The notes: generated by a model not told the origin, from the sequence alone. 64,000 nt of DNA from Pedobacter kyungheensis (GCF_000812965.1 NZ_JSYN01000013.1:1-64000), one strand, 5' to 3'. Shown: positions 7,895-15,924, counted from the first letter of the stretch. Numbers and translations are program-made.

Positions 7895-8257
7895 TTACTT
7901 TTCGGGGTTCTCTATTAAATTTATAATCTCTTTAAGTTCTTCGGCACTGATCTTTTTATCCTTAGCAAAAAAAGCAACCAGCTCTTTGTACGAGCTTTGA
8001 AAATAATTATTAACAAAACCGCTCATGAAACGCTTTTTATACTCCACTTCCTTAACCTTTGCACTGTAGCGGTTGGCATTGGCAAAACGCTCGCTTACCA
8101 GATAACCTTTACGTTCCAGGTTCTTAATTGTTGAAGCCAGTGTAGTGTAAGGTGGTTTAGGCTCGGGCAGTACATCCATAAAATCTTTAATAAAGCCTTT
8201 CCCAACCTGCCAAACAGCCAGCATCGCTTCTTCTTCCTGCAATGTTAATTTTTCCAT
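7895..8257 (-). CDS. BlaI/MecI/CopY family transcriptional repressor
   Basis: 120 aa from the Met at 8257 (MEKLTLQEEEAMLAVWQVGKG), the usual start of this family; an upstream TTG-started reading would run through the operator and is rejected. Winged-helix DNA-binding domain about 1-75 (PPYTTLASTIKNLERKGYL), C-terminal dimerisation helices 76-120. Homodimers repress by binding dyads and are inactivated by an M56 partner, here the gene directly downstream. The 27-bp operator at 8261-8287 abuts its own start, indicating autorepression. Confidence 0.92.
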   Translation of the reverse strand: MEKLTLQEEEAMLAVWQVGKGFIKDFMDVLPEPKPPYTTLASTIKNLERKGYLVSERFANANRYSAKVKEVEYKKRFMSGFVNNYFQSSYKELVAFFAKDKKISAEELKEIINLIENPEK

Positions 8258-8260
8258 ACT

Positions 8261-8287
8261 TACGAATATATCGTAAATATACGAAAA
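8261..8287 (-). promoter_or_regulatory. Candidate BlaI autoregulatory operator
   Basis: Dyad TACGAATATATCGTA (8261-8275), 4 nt, half-site TACGAAAA (8280-8287), only 3 nt from the blaI start codon. Spacing is identical to the copy at 2664-2690; four of 27 positions differ. The half-site is distal to the gene here and proximal to the gene at 2718. Confidence 0.65.
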
Positions 8288-8299
8288 CATCCTAAACAA

Positions 8300-8333
8300 A
8301 AAAGACCTTAATCTGCTTAGATTAAGGTCTTTT
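8300..8333. terminator. Strong terminator between the 8357 gene and blaI
   Basis: AAAAGACCTTAATCT, loop GCTT, AGATTAAGGTCTTTT: a perfect 15-bp stem with A and T runs. It isolates the blaI operon from the gene upstream of it. Confidence 0.88.
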
Positions 8334-8356
8334 CCTTTTGATATTGAATCAATATT

Positions 8357-8857
8357 TTATTTTGCACTTCTTTTTTCAGCCTGCAGCAAAGTTTGATCGA
8401 TCACTTTACGCATTTGTACCGCAGCATCAAGCAATTTGGGGTTGCCATCAAAATCGCCATAAATTATTACATGCTTTGTTTTTTCCTTGTATTTAAACAA
8501 TAAATCATAACGCGGCACACGCATTGATTTTTCGCTTTTCTTTCCAATGGTATCCGGAAAGTTCCACAAACCAATTTCATTGGCTTTGCCGTGCATGTAA
8601 AGAATATCGTCGCTCTTTAAAAATATTTTTTTCTTAATTACCGAATCAGCGCCATTAAGGTACTGATATTCGCCCGTGGCAGAATTGTAGTGATTTTCTA
8701 AAGTATCTTTAATGCCCCATTTGTACTCCATAGATACAAAATCCTTTTTTCGGAAAGGCGCATTCTGGATAATCGGTTTATAATAGATATAACAATAAAT
8801 GATCATCGGCACGATGATGGTAATGGCTAAGAATATTTTTTTTCCTCTGCTTGACAC
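8357..8857 (-). CDS. Hypothetical membrane-anchored protein
   Basis: 166 aa, not recognised. A single N-terminal hydrophobic segment (residues 8-26, IFLAITIIVPMIIYCYIYY) follows basic residues, so the rest should face the periplasm. The soluble part is basic with alternating beta-like stretches (RYDLLFKYKEKTKHVIIYGDF) and a C-terminal helix. It stands alone between the symporter gene and the blaI operon, each separated by terminators or a gap. Confidence 0.7.
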   Translation of the reverse strand: MSSRGKKIFLAITIIVPMIIYCYIYYKPIIQNAPFRKKDFVSMEYKWGIKDTLENHYNSATGEYQYLNGADSVIKKKIFLKSDDILYMHGKANEIGLWNFPDTIGKKSEKSMRVPRYDLLFKYKEKTKHVIIYGDFDGNPKLLDAAVQMRKVIDQTLLQAEKRSAK

Positions 8858-8958
8858 TTTTTATATTTAATTATTGAATGGACGAATTACTGAATTATTT
8901 AGTGAAAGGGCCATCATTTTTTTGAATGATTGCATCTTTTTGACTCAAAGCAATCAAT

Positions 8959-10344
8959 CTAAGCTTCCTGAACATCTTTAAGTTCACCTTCCCACTTACT
9001 TACCACTGCGGTTGCGATACTGTTACCCACCACGTTGGTTGCCGAACGGCCCATATCCAAAAGCGGATCAATACCGATTAGCAGTGCCAAACCTGCTTCA
9101 GGAATATTGAAACTGGCAATGGTGCCGGCAATCACCACCAACGATGCCCTTGGTACACCGGCAATACCTTTACTGGTTAACATCAGGATTAACAGCATCG
9201 AAATTTGTTGCTCAAAACCTAAATGAATGCCATAAGCTTGCGCAATAAACAAAGAGGCAAAGGTCATGTACATCATCGATCCATCCAGGTTAAACGAGTA
9301 ACCCAATGGCAGCACAAAACTTACAATTTTATCTTTACAGCCAAACCGCTCTAACAATAACATGGTTTTAGGATAAGCCGCTTCGCTACTTGCCGTACTA
9401 AAAGCCAGTACTGCCGGCTCTTTCATATCGTTTACCAGGCGGAAAATACGTTTTTTCAGCACCAGGAAGCCCAGGAAGATTAGTAATCCCCACAGAATGG
9501 CCAAACCAAAATAAAACTCGCCAATAAAAATGGCATAGGTATTTAAAACACTTAAACCCTGCTTGGCAATAATGGCGGTCATGGCGCCAAAAACAGCAAG
9601 CGGAGCAAAATTCATCACATAACCAGTCATTTTTAAAATTACGTGTGCAATGGCATCAAAAGCTTTGATTACGATCTGCCCCATATCGCCAATGGCTGCC
9701 GTAGCTACACCAAAAAACAAGGAGAATACCACAATTTGCAAAATTTCGTTGGTAGCCATCGATTCGGCAATACTTTTTGGGAATACGTGTGCTATGAAAT
9801 CTTTAACACTCATGGCCGCCTTTTGGATACCAGTATCAACCAGATGATCGGGCAGCGATAATTTCATGTGCTTACCTGGCTCAAACAAATTCACCAGAAT
9901 CATTCCTAACACGAGCGACATGAGTGACATGGTTAAAAACCAGCCCAGTGTTTTACCACCAATACGCCCTACAGCTTTAATATCGCCTACTTTGGCTACC
10001 CCGACAACAAGGGTAGTAAATACCAGTGGTGCAACGATCATTTTAATCAAACGCAGAAAAATATCGCTCAAAAGGGTAAAAAACTCCAGTTTTTTCTCTC
10101 TTATTCCCTCATTTTCCTTTTTGATTTTGGCTGCAGCTTTTTTATCTGCTTTAAGTTGGGTATAAATTGCGGTAGTAGTATCGGTGGTTTTGGCAATGCT
10201 TACCTCTATACTCTTAACCTTTGCATCGGCATTCAGGATATTCTGGTTGTAAACATTGATGGAGTTTACGTTTAAAATATAGCCCAGTGCAATACCTGCA
10301 ATCAGCGCTATGAAAATAAAAAGCGTGAGTTTGTTTTTCTTCAT
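8959..10344 (-). CDS. Dicarboxylate/amino acid:cation symporter (DAACS/SDF family)
   Basis: 461 aa from the Met at 10344. Inner-membrane sodium- or proton-coupled uptake of glutamate, aspartate or C4-dicarboxylates. Family signatures are present: LIKMIVAPLVFTTLVVG, the serine-rich loop AFSTASSEAAYPKT, LGYSFNLDGSMMYM and DPLLDMGRSATNVVGN. Compared with enterobacterial GltP there are about 45 additional residues between helices 1 and 2 (about 24-90), highly charged (KADKKAAAKIKKENEGIREKK, given here as two parts of a coil), expected on the periplasmic side. The substrate cannot be decided from sequence alone. Confidence 0.92.
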   Translation of the reverse strand: MKKNKLTLFIFIALIAGIALGYILNVNSINVYNQNILNADAKVKSIEVSIAKTTDTTTAIYTQLKADKKAAAKIKKENEGIREKKLEFFTLLSDIFLRLIKMIVAPLVFTTLVVGVAKVGDIKAVGRIGGKTLGWFLTMSLMSLVLGMILVNLFEPGKHMKLSLPDHLVDTGIQKAAMSVKDFIAHVFPKSIAESMATNEILQIVVFSLFFGVATAAIGDMGQIVIKAFDAIAHVILKMTGYVMNFAPLAVFGAMTAIIAKQGLSVLNTYAIFIGEFYFGLAILWGLLIFLGFLVLKKRIFRLVNDMKEPAVLAFSTASSEAAYPKTMLLLERFGCKDKIVSFVLPLGYSFNLDGSMMYMTFASLFIAQAYGIHLGFEQQISMLLILMLTSKGIAGVPRASLVVIAGTIASFNIPEAGLALLIGIDPLLDMGRSATNVVGNSIATAVVSKWEGELKDVQEA

Positions 10345-10376
10345 GAATAAAAAAGTTTGTGGCACTCTTAATTCGG

Positions 10377-10407
10377 TAAAACTACGATATTTACCGCTTG
10401 TAACAAA
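10377..10407 (-). promoter_or_regulatory. Probable promoter of the symporter gene
   Basis: On the minus strand TTTG (10404-10407), 19 nt, then TAGTTTTA (10377-10384), seven of eight positions of TAnnTTTG counting the free ones. About 30 nt before the start codon. Confidence 0.5.
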
Positions 10408-10482
10408 TTTTGATATCGGGAGGTGTTAAAAAAATAGATCAATGTCGTTGAGTTAAGTCCGTATAAGCAAGCAGAAATAATT

Positions 10483-10570
10483 TAACCACAGATAAAAAGG
10501 ATACACACAGATGTAAAAATCTTTGTTTATCTGTGTACATCCCCTCCTGACCGGCTGGGCGGGTGTGGTT
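10483..10570. repeat. Word-repeat hairpin of the ACCACAGAT type
   Basis: AACCACAGATAAA ... ACACAGAT is mirrored by ATCTGTGT ... GTGTGGTT with CTTTGTTTATCTGTG between. The rest of the gap 10345-10670 holds the symporter promoter and, near 10600-10670, AT-rich sequence before the sigma-factor gene, with no clear promoter. Confidence 0.6.
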
Positions 10571-10670
10571 ATAACTTTTAACTCAATCCCATTAAAAAAT
10601 ATATTATTTTCGTATTCTCGTGTAACAAAAAAAGTGCACCATCATCTAAAACGCAACTATAATTCCCTAA

Positions 10671-11168
10671 ATGGAACAAAAAGACAAGTTATTTAAGCAG
10701 ATCTTCGATTCGAATTCCAAAAAAATATTCCATTTATGTTATGGTTATACCGGCGATACCGACGCTGCAAATGATCTTTTACAGGAAACTTTTTTAAAGG
10801 TCTGGCAGAATCTGGATAAATTCCGCAACAAATCTTTGATTTCTACGTGGATTTATCGCATCGCAGTAAACACCTGTTTAACTTACCTGAGATCGGAAAA
10901 GAGACAGGCTAAAGACGAATTAACGGATAACATCATTGAAAATAAAGTAGAAGAATTTTCGGAGAAAAACGAACAGGTAGCCCTGCTTTATAAATGCATT
11001 TCTAAACTTGAAGAGAATGACCGTTTAATTATAACCATGGTACTTGATGAGCTTCCATACCACGAAATTGCCGATATATCGGGCATAAGCGAAGGCAATT
11101 TGAGGGTAAAAATTCACCGTATTAAACAAAAATTAACAGAATTATATAGCCAGTATGCAAGCGTTTGA
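10671..11168 (+). CDS. ECF-type RNA polymerase sigma factor (sigma-70 family)
   Basis: 165 aa, typical length. Region 2 at about 8-75 (FHLCYGYTGDTDAANDLLQETFLKVW and STWIYRIAVNTCLTYLR, shown in parts) recognises the -10 DNA and core polymerase; region 4 at about 105-160 (ENDRLIITMVLDELPYHEIADISGISEGNLRVKIHR, in parts) is the helix-turn-helix for the -35 element. The next gene overlaps it by 14 nt and encodes a membrane protein rather than a classical FecR or zinc anti-sigma factor. Target genes are not evident; no copy of a distinct promoter motif was found nearby. Confidence 0.95.
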   Translation: MEQKDKLFKQIFDSNSKKIFHLCYGYTGDTDAANDLLQETFLKVWQNLDKFRNKSLISTWIYRIAVNTCLTYLRSEKRQAKDELTDNIIENKVEEFSEKNEQVALLYKCISKLEENDRLIITMVLDELPYHEIADISGISEGNLRVKIHRIKQKLTELYSQYASV

Positions 11169-11754
11169 TCAAATACAGGAATTGTGGCAAAAGCACGAGG
11201 TTGAAGTTAAGGTTTCTGCCGATGAAATGCTGCAACAAGCTAAAAAAGAGGTAAATGGTTTGAAGCTGAAATCGGCCTTAAACATTGGGGGTATGCTGCT
11301 GTCTTTCATCGCCATTGCCGCCTTATGGATATTTTTCCATTTCGAATCGTGGACCACACACGTAGGCATTAGCATTACCATTATTGCCATTGGTGTGTAT
11401 ACTTTAATCCTTTACCGTGATTACCGCCTGATTGCGAAAAACGATTTCACTGCCCATCCAAACGAGTTTTTAAACAACTTAAAAACCTACCAGTTAAACC
11501 GTTACAAATTGTACAACTCGCTTTACTGGTTTTACGTAATTGCACTTTCTTTGGGTCTGATATTTTATTTCGTAGAAATACTGGCACATTTTAACACCGC
11601 CCAAAAAGTAATTGCCGTAGGTTTAACCGCACTATGGATGATTTTCTGCTCGACTATTTTACGTAAAGCTGTAATGAAAAGAGAAAAAGAGCGGATTGCC
11701 TTGCTGATTGAAAAATTTGAGCGCATTAGCGGTCAGATTTCTACGCCTGAGTAA
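11155..11754 (+). CDS. Membrane protein co-translated with the ECF sigma factor, possible anti-sigma factor
   Basis: 199 aa. A cytoplasmic N-terminus (1-40, QIQELWQKHEVEVKVSADEM) is followed by four hydrophobic segments (about 43-62, 68-86, 120-140, 147-167) and a basic C-terminal helix. The 14-nt overlap with the sigma gene implies translational coupling, and a soluble N-terminal helix plus membrane helices is the layout expected of a membrane-bound anti-sigma factor. There is no HxxxCxxC zinc motif and no FecR domain, so the assignment is by position only. Confidence 0.8.
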   Translation: MQAFDQIQELWQKHEVEVKVSADEMLQQAKKEVNGLKLKSALNIGGMLLSFIAIAALWIFFHFESWTTHVGISITIIAIGVYTLILYRDYRLIAKNDFTAHPNEFLNNLKTYQLNRYKLYNSLYWFYVIALSLGLIFYFVEILAHFNTAQKVIAVGLTALWMIFCSTILRKAVMKREKERIALLIEKFERISGQISTPE

Positions 11755-11857
11755 TTTTAGGCACGGTTTTTTCGTTGTAAAATTCAACACACAAAATCCT
11801 GATGATTTGACCAGCCCCTAAGGCGACAAATAATGGGGTTACGACACCGTTGAAAAA

Positions 11858-12433
11858 ATGACAACACTGAAAAAACTGATTATACCGATATTCGCGCTGC
11901 TGATCCTCCCCTTTTCTTTTGCCTTTAAGCAAGATTTTACGCAGCCCGTACAACTGAACTGGGAAACGTATTTTAAAGGCAAAGCCGATGAGCGTTCGCC
12001 ATTTTATGCCTTAACAGCCATGACCTGGGAGTATAGCTACAACAGTACAGTGTATCGCAATCGGGTGGTGATTAATCTCAAAAATGAGGTACGGATAGAT
12101 AAAACCCGCTCCTGGGTAAAATGGGATAAAATTAAAGATCCCGAAATCAGGGCGAGTTTACTGCACCACGAACAGGGCCACGTAAATATCCAGTATATTT
12201 TACTTTCTGAGGCAGAAAGGGTGCTGAAAAACCGCAATTATTCGGTTAACAATTATAAAGCGCAAATATCGGAACTGGCTAACCAGATTAGCGAGTATTT
12301 TGATACCATGCAGCGTAATTACGACGAAGAAACCGAGCATGGTAGCAATCACAAAATGCAGGCCCGCTGGGATCGTATTATCGAGGATAAAATGGAGGAA
12401 TCGAGAACGGCTACACTGGCCTCACAAAAATAA
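11858..12433 (+). CDS. Exported DUF922-type putative zinc protease
   Basis: 191 aa with a signal peptide (1-22, FALLILPFSFAF). The zinc-protease motif HEQGH lies at residues 104-108 within SLLHHEQGHVNIQ, the hallmark of DUF922 proteins, which are presumed secreted metalloproteases of unknown substrate. A conserved W-x-x-Y-x-G segment precedes it and an acidic helical C-terminus follows. The last 12 nt overlap the convergent dagK gene. Catalysis has not been shown for the family as far as I know. Confidence 0.8.
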   Translation: MTTLKKLIIPIFALLILPFSFAFKQDFTQPVQLNWETYFKGKADERSPFYALTAMTWEYSYNSTVYRNRVVINLKNEVRIDKTRSWVKWDKIKDPEIRASLLHHEQGHVNIQYILLSEAERVLKNRNYSVNNYKAQISELANQISEYFDTMQRNYDEETEHGSNHKMQARWDRIIEDKMEESRTATLASQK

Positions 12434-12793
12434 TTTCGGGATAAATATAATGGCACCAACGGCTACTGCTAAAAATGCAGCTACTAAAACTGCAGCTGCA
12501 GCAAGGTCTTTTACTATTTTAATTTTAGGATGAATGGCAGGCGAAACTACATCAGCCAGTTTCTCGATCGCAGCATTTAAAATTTCGGCGACAATAACCG
12601 CGGAGATAACGCCTAAAATAGCAATCCATTCTAAAGCAGAAAGTTTAAGGTAAAAAGAAAGACCAATAGCGATAATTGCCGCAAAAAGATGAACCCTTCC
12701 GTTATGATCGTTAATAAAAAACAATTTTATGCCATGAAAAGCATATTTAAAACTTTTAATGCGATCTGTAATTGAGAATTTCTGATTGTCCAT
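12422..12793 (-). CDS. dgkA: Diacylglycerol kinase/undecaprenol kinase family membrane protein
   Basis: 123 aa integral membrane kinase that phosphorylates diacylglycerol or undecaprenol using ATP. Three hydrophobic helices (about 33-50, 53-72, 95-118) and the signature EILNAAIEKLADVVS with its catalytic Glu are present; the N-terminal amphipathic helix SFKYAFHGIKLFF is typical of the Gram-positive/Bacteroidota branch, where undecaprenol is the usual substrate. It converges on the DUF922 gene with a 12-nt overlap. Confidence 0.9.
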   Translation of the reverse strand: MDNQKFSITDRIKSFKYAFHGIKLFFINDHNGRVHLFAAIIAIGLSFYLKLSALEWIAILGVISAVIVAEILNAAIEKLADVVSPAIHPKIKIVKDLAAAAVLVAAFLAVAVGAIIFIPKLFL

Positions 12794-12827
12794 TGTTTTA
12801 AATTTATACTAATAGCAATAAAGATAG

Positions 12828-12948
12828 TCGTTATCTCGACTGAAGCGCAGCGGAATGCCTACCCGTACAGGCGTGGAGAGATCTAAATCAAAAGGACTTT
12901 CCTCGAGATAGATTTCTCGAATTTCTTTCACTTCGCTTGAAATGACGG
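12828..12948. repeat. Bacteroidota-type interspersed repeat (TCTCGACTGAAGCGCAGCGGAATG)
   Basis: TTATCTCGACTGAAGCGCAG...CGGAATG in one orientation is answered by TTTCACTTCGCTTGAAATGACGG at the other end, with GAGAGATCTA and TAGATTTCTCGA as inner arms. A hairpin-forming interspersed repeat; no coding potential. It occupies the first half of the gap 12794-13110. Confidence 0.6.
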
Positions 12949-13011
12949 CTACTGGAATAGGTTTACATCGTACCTCGCAATGACAAGGGATCTACTTTTA
13001 CCTAACCAAAT

Positions 13012-13091
13012 CGTCATTCCCGCGAAAGCGGGAATCTTAATAGGCTAACACGCTAAAATTATTAAGATTCCCAGTCGAGCTGGGAATGACG
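13012..13091. repeat. Composite palindrome of two dRS3-like hairpins
   Basis: CGTCATTCCCGCGAAAGCGG followed by GAATC at the left and GATTCCC-AGTCGAGCT-GGGAATGACG at the right. Each half is itself a hairpin (13016-13035 and 13067-13087) of the form ATTCCC-N8/9-GGGAAT, and the two halves are mirror images around the middle. The core equals the dRS3 consensus known from Neisseria and similar GTCATTCC repeats in other phyla. Confidence 0.75.
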
Positions 13092-13110
13092 AATATCTAT
13101 AATAAATCTG

Positions 13111-13737
13111 TTACTTCTTGGCTTTGGTATCTTCCTCTGCAGTCTTTACTTCATTGGCAGAAAAACTATTACCACTTAACCTGTACTGCAAAGTTTTGGT
13201 AACCGTTTTAGTACTGTCAGCCGTATCTTTTACCGGAAACGAGCGAAAAAGATCGCCATTTTTGATAAAAAACTTATCGTTACCGGTATAACCTTTTTTT
13301 TGCTTATCGTTTAAAGCAGGAAAACTGATTTTATTAAAATCGCCACCTGCATATTCAAAAACATTCAGGTCGGAAACATTTTTCTTGCTCAGCAACTGAA
13401 TGTATAATTCCGGATTTCCGTCGTTATCCAAATCCATGTTCCAGGCATCGGTTATGATTCCTTTGCGATCAACAGCTGCTGAACGGTAATTATTACGGAT
13501 AGAATCGGACATTAAAATCTGGTAACCACCAATAGAATCAACCCCTTTACCCCAGCTTATGATTTCGAAGTTTAATCCGGGTTTTACTTCAATATCTTTA
13601 TAAAAAGGAAAAGGATTTTTACTGGCTTTAACCGGTGCAACGGCAACTTCTTTAGGTTTATCTTCAGTGCATGCCAAACAAAACAGCATCCCTGTTATGC
13701 ACAAGAGATGCTGTAATGTATATTTCTGTAGTTTCAT
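13111..13737 (-). CDS. Putative lipoprotein, hypothetical
   Basis: 208 aa from the Met at 13737, which begins a lipoprotein signal (hydrophobic LLCITGMLFC, lipobox LFCLAC at about 20-25); a start at 13767 would add ten residues before the signal. The mature part is beta-rich with an Asp-rich repeat-like motif MDLDNDGNPELYIQ resembling VCBS/FG-GAP calcium loops, and a charged C-terminus (EEDTKAKK). Not recognised further. It is 34 nt from the GH20 hexosaminidase gene and read in the same direction, downstream of it. Confidence 0.78.
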   Translation of the reverse strand: MKLQKYTLQHLLCITGMLFCLACTEDKPKEVAVAPVKASKNPFPFYKDIEVKPGLNFEIISWGKGVDSIGGYQILMSDSIRNNYRSAAVDRKGIITDAWNMDLDNDGNPELYIQLLSKKNVSDLNVFEYAGGDFNKISFPALNDKQKKGYTGNDKFFIKNGDLFRSFPVKDTADSTKTVTKTLQYRLSGNSFSANEVKTAEEDTKAKK

Positions 13738-13801
13738 TTTAATTCGGGACATTTTTGGTTGTTCCAAATTAATGATTTTAGCCTATCAAAGCAATTATTT
13801 T

Positions 13802-15712
13802 TTATTTCTTGGCATCTGCTTTAACATCAGGTGCACCATTATTTAAAACCGTTTCGGTAGTTACACTTCTTCTGCCACTTGGCGCAATTACAATGGTTTT
13901 TAATACTCTTTTCTCGCCTTGCGGAACAGTAATTTTTACCGGACCAGTGTACAAGAAAGCATTTTCTGAAGGACGGGATAAATCAATTGAATAATAGATT
14001 TTGCCACCCTTAACCGGCACTTTCAGATCAATAGTAAATTCACCACCAGTTAAAGGCTTATCGCTCTGACCAATTGGTGTTGGTACCCAAAAGTTAACTC
14101 CCATTTTATCTAAGCGTGCTAAATGCACAGGTAAACGCTCTTCGCTAAAGTTTTTCAAATCTTTACGTTCAACCGGCGACCAGGCAATTTCTGATAAAGC
14201 CAGGATGCGCGGGTAAGCGTGGTTTTCTGCTTTTTCAGGGGTTTTAATGTACTCAGTCCACATGTTAGCCTGTACACCTTTAATATACTTCCGCTGATCG
14301 GCAGTTAATACTTTTGGAATCGGATCGTAAGCGTATATTTTCTGATATGGGGCGAAACCACCAATGGTAACCGGCTCATCAGGAGAATTAGATTGTTTGT
14401 GATCGATATACAAGCCCATCGAACCAGGAGTCATAATTACATCGTGATTTTGTTGCGCCGCAGCAATACCACCATCTTCGCCTCTCCAGCTCATTACGGT
14501 AGCGTTTGGTGCTAAACCACCTTCTAAAATCTCATCCCATCCAATAATAGAACGGCCTTTGCTATTTACATGTTTCTCAATCGTCTGGATGAAATAACTT
14601 TGCAGTTCGTGTTCATCTTTTAAGCCTTTTTCTTTCATTAAAGCCTGGCAAAACGGCGATTCTTTCCAATAGGTTTTAGGCGCTTCATCTCCTCCGATAT
14701 GGATATATTTTGAAGGGAAAATAGCAATAACTTCGTCCAGAATGTTGTTCAACATGGTAAAGGTATTGGCCGAAGGCACAAAAATATCGTCAAAAACGCC
14801 CCAGGTTTGTTGTACCTGTTTGCCTTTCCGGCTACCTGCCCATGGGGTTTTATCGCTGATAAAGGTATCGCGGTCTGGGAAACAGCTTAACTCCGGATAG
14901 GCTGCGATGGCTGCTGAAGCGTGACCGGGCAATTCGATTTCAGGAATTACGGTAATGTATTTTGAAGCGGCATAACGAACCACTTCTTTAGCTTCTTCCT
15001 GTGTGTAGAAACCTTTTACCGGTGTAAGGTAATTGCCGTTTCCGGGATAGTTTCCTATAATAGAGCCATTACGTAAAGAACCTACTTCGGTAAGCTTCGG
15101 ATATTTTTTAATTTCCATTCTCCATCCCTGATCATCAGTTAAATGCCAGTGAAAGGTGTTGATTTTGTAATAGGCTAACTGATCGATATACTTTTTGATA
15201 AACGAAACCGGGAAAAAGTGACGGCAAACATCCAGCATGGCTCCACGGTAAGAGAAACGCGGATAATCTTTAATCGATACCAGCGGTAAAGTAATTTTAT
15301 CACCAGTTTTGTCCGGCATCATTTGCATCAGTGATTCAACAGCATAAAATAAGCCAGCGCCTTTACCTACTACAGTGATTTGTTTAGCTGAGATATTAAT
15401 GTTGTACCCCTCATTAGGCAACTTATCGGCACCTACTGAAGTTAATACAATGGCTTTTTGACCTGCTGGAGCTGTTTTCACTTCTCTTAAAGCAAAGCCC
15501 CCTTTGCTTACGATAAATGCATTTAAAAGATCGCCCATCTTTTGGCCGTCGGCATCGTTATGCACCAGTACAGCTGTTTTGTCTAAAATAAAGGTTCCGG
15601 CATTTTTGGTAATAGATACCGGGGCTGGGATAATACCTAAATTAGCATCGCTCTGGGCAAACGCACTTGTGCCCATTAAGACGCCAATAAAAACCGATAA
15701 TGTTTTGTTCAT
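13802..15712 (-). CDS. Beta-N-acetylhexosaminidase, glycoside hydrolase family 20
   Basis: 636 aa, exported (signal peptide 1-19, GTSAFAQ). Removes terminal GlcNAc/GalNAc from chitin-like oligosaccharides or glycans in the periplasm by substrate-assisted catalysis. An N-terminal GH20b alpha/beta domain (about 25-145) is followed by the GH20 TIM barrel (about 150-500) opening YRGAMLDVCRHFFPVSFIKK in part, with HWHLTDDQGWRMEIKKYPKL and the catalytic pair D342-E343 in HIGGDEAPK. A C-terminal beta-sandwich (about 540-625) is the usual CHB_HEX_C-type domain. The gene is followed at 34 nt by the putative lipoprotein gene. Confidence 0.95.
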   Translation of the reverse strand: MNKTLSVFIGVLMGTSAFAQSDANLGIIPAPVSITKNAGTFILDKTAVLVHNDADGQKMGDLLNAFIVSKGGFALREVKTAPAGQKAIVLTSVGADKLPNEGYNINISAKQITVVGKGAGLFYAVESLMQMMPDKTGDKITLPLVSIKDYPRFSYRGAMLDVCRHFFPVSFIKKYIDQLAYYKINTFHWHLTDDQGWRMEIKKYPKLTEVGSLRNGSIIGNYPGNGNYLTPVKGFYTQEEAKEVVRYAASKYITVIPEIELPGHASAAIAAYPELSCFPDRDTFISDKTPWAGSRKGKQVQQTWGVFDDIFVPSANTFTMLNNILDEVIAIFPSKYIHIGGDEAPKTYWKESPFCQALMKEKGLKDEHELQSYFIQTIEKHVNSKGRSIIGWDEILEGGLAPNATVMSWRGEDGGIAAAQQNHDVIMTPGSMGLYIDHKQSNSPDEPVTIGGFAPYQKIYAYDPIPKVLTADQRKYIKGVQANMWTEYIKTPEKAENHAYPRILALSEIAWSPVERKDLKNFSEERLPVHLARLDKMGVNFWVPTPIGQSDKPLTGGEFTIDLKVPVKGGKIYYSIDLSRPSENAFLYTGPVKITVPQGEKRVLKTIVIAPSGRRSVTTETVLNNGAPDVKADAKK

Positions 15713-15894
15713 TTGTGTTTTAGTTTAAGGTTAAATTTTTGTTTTAGCATGACCAAGATAAAGATTGTGGCAAGATTCTTAATCCCACATTCTTGTTACA
15801 ATCGAGATCAAACGTTTGATTTTATTGCGCTGGGCATATAAATTTTAAGGGTAAAAAGATCTGTCGGATGCTTTATGAAACATTAGCCCATAAA

Positions 15895-15924
15895 AAAAGA
15901 GAAACCACTGCTGATTTCTCTTTT
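15895..15924 (-). terminator. Terminator of trxB
   Basis: AAAAGAGAAA and TTTCTCTTTT, loop of 10 nt, about 20 nt downstream of the trxB stop with a long T run on the minus strand. Confidence 0.75.

Noticed and set aside
8258..8300. Longer BlaI start (TTG-initiated, extra 14 residues)
   Set aside because: It would translate through the operator; the shorter start MEKLTLQEEEAMLAVW fits the family.
13012..13091. Neisseria-derived DNA on the strength of the dRS3-like motif
   Set aside because: The motif is short and similar GTCATTCC palindromes are known in many phyla; flanking genes are of Bacteroidota character.
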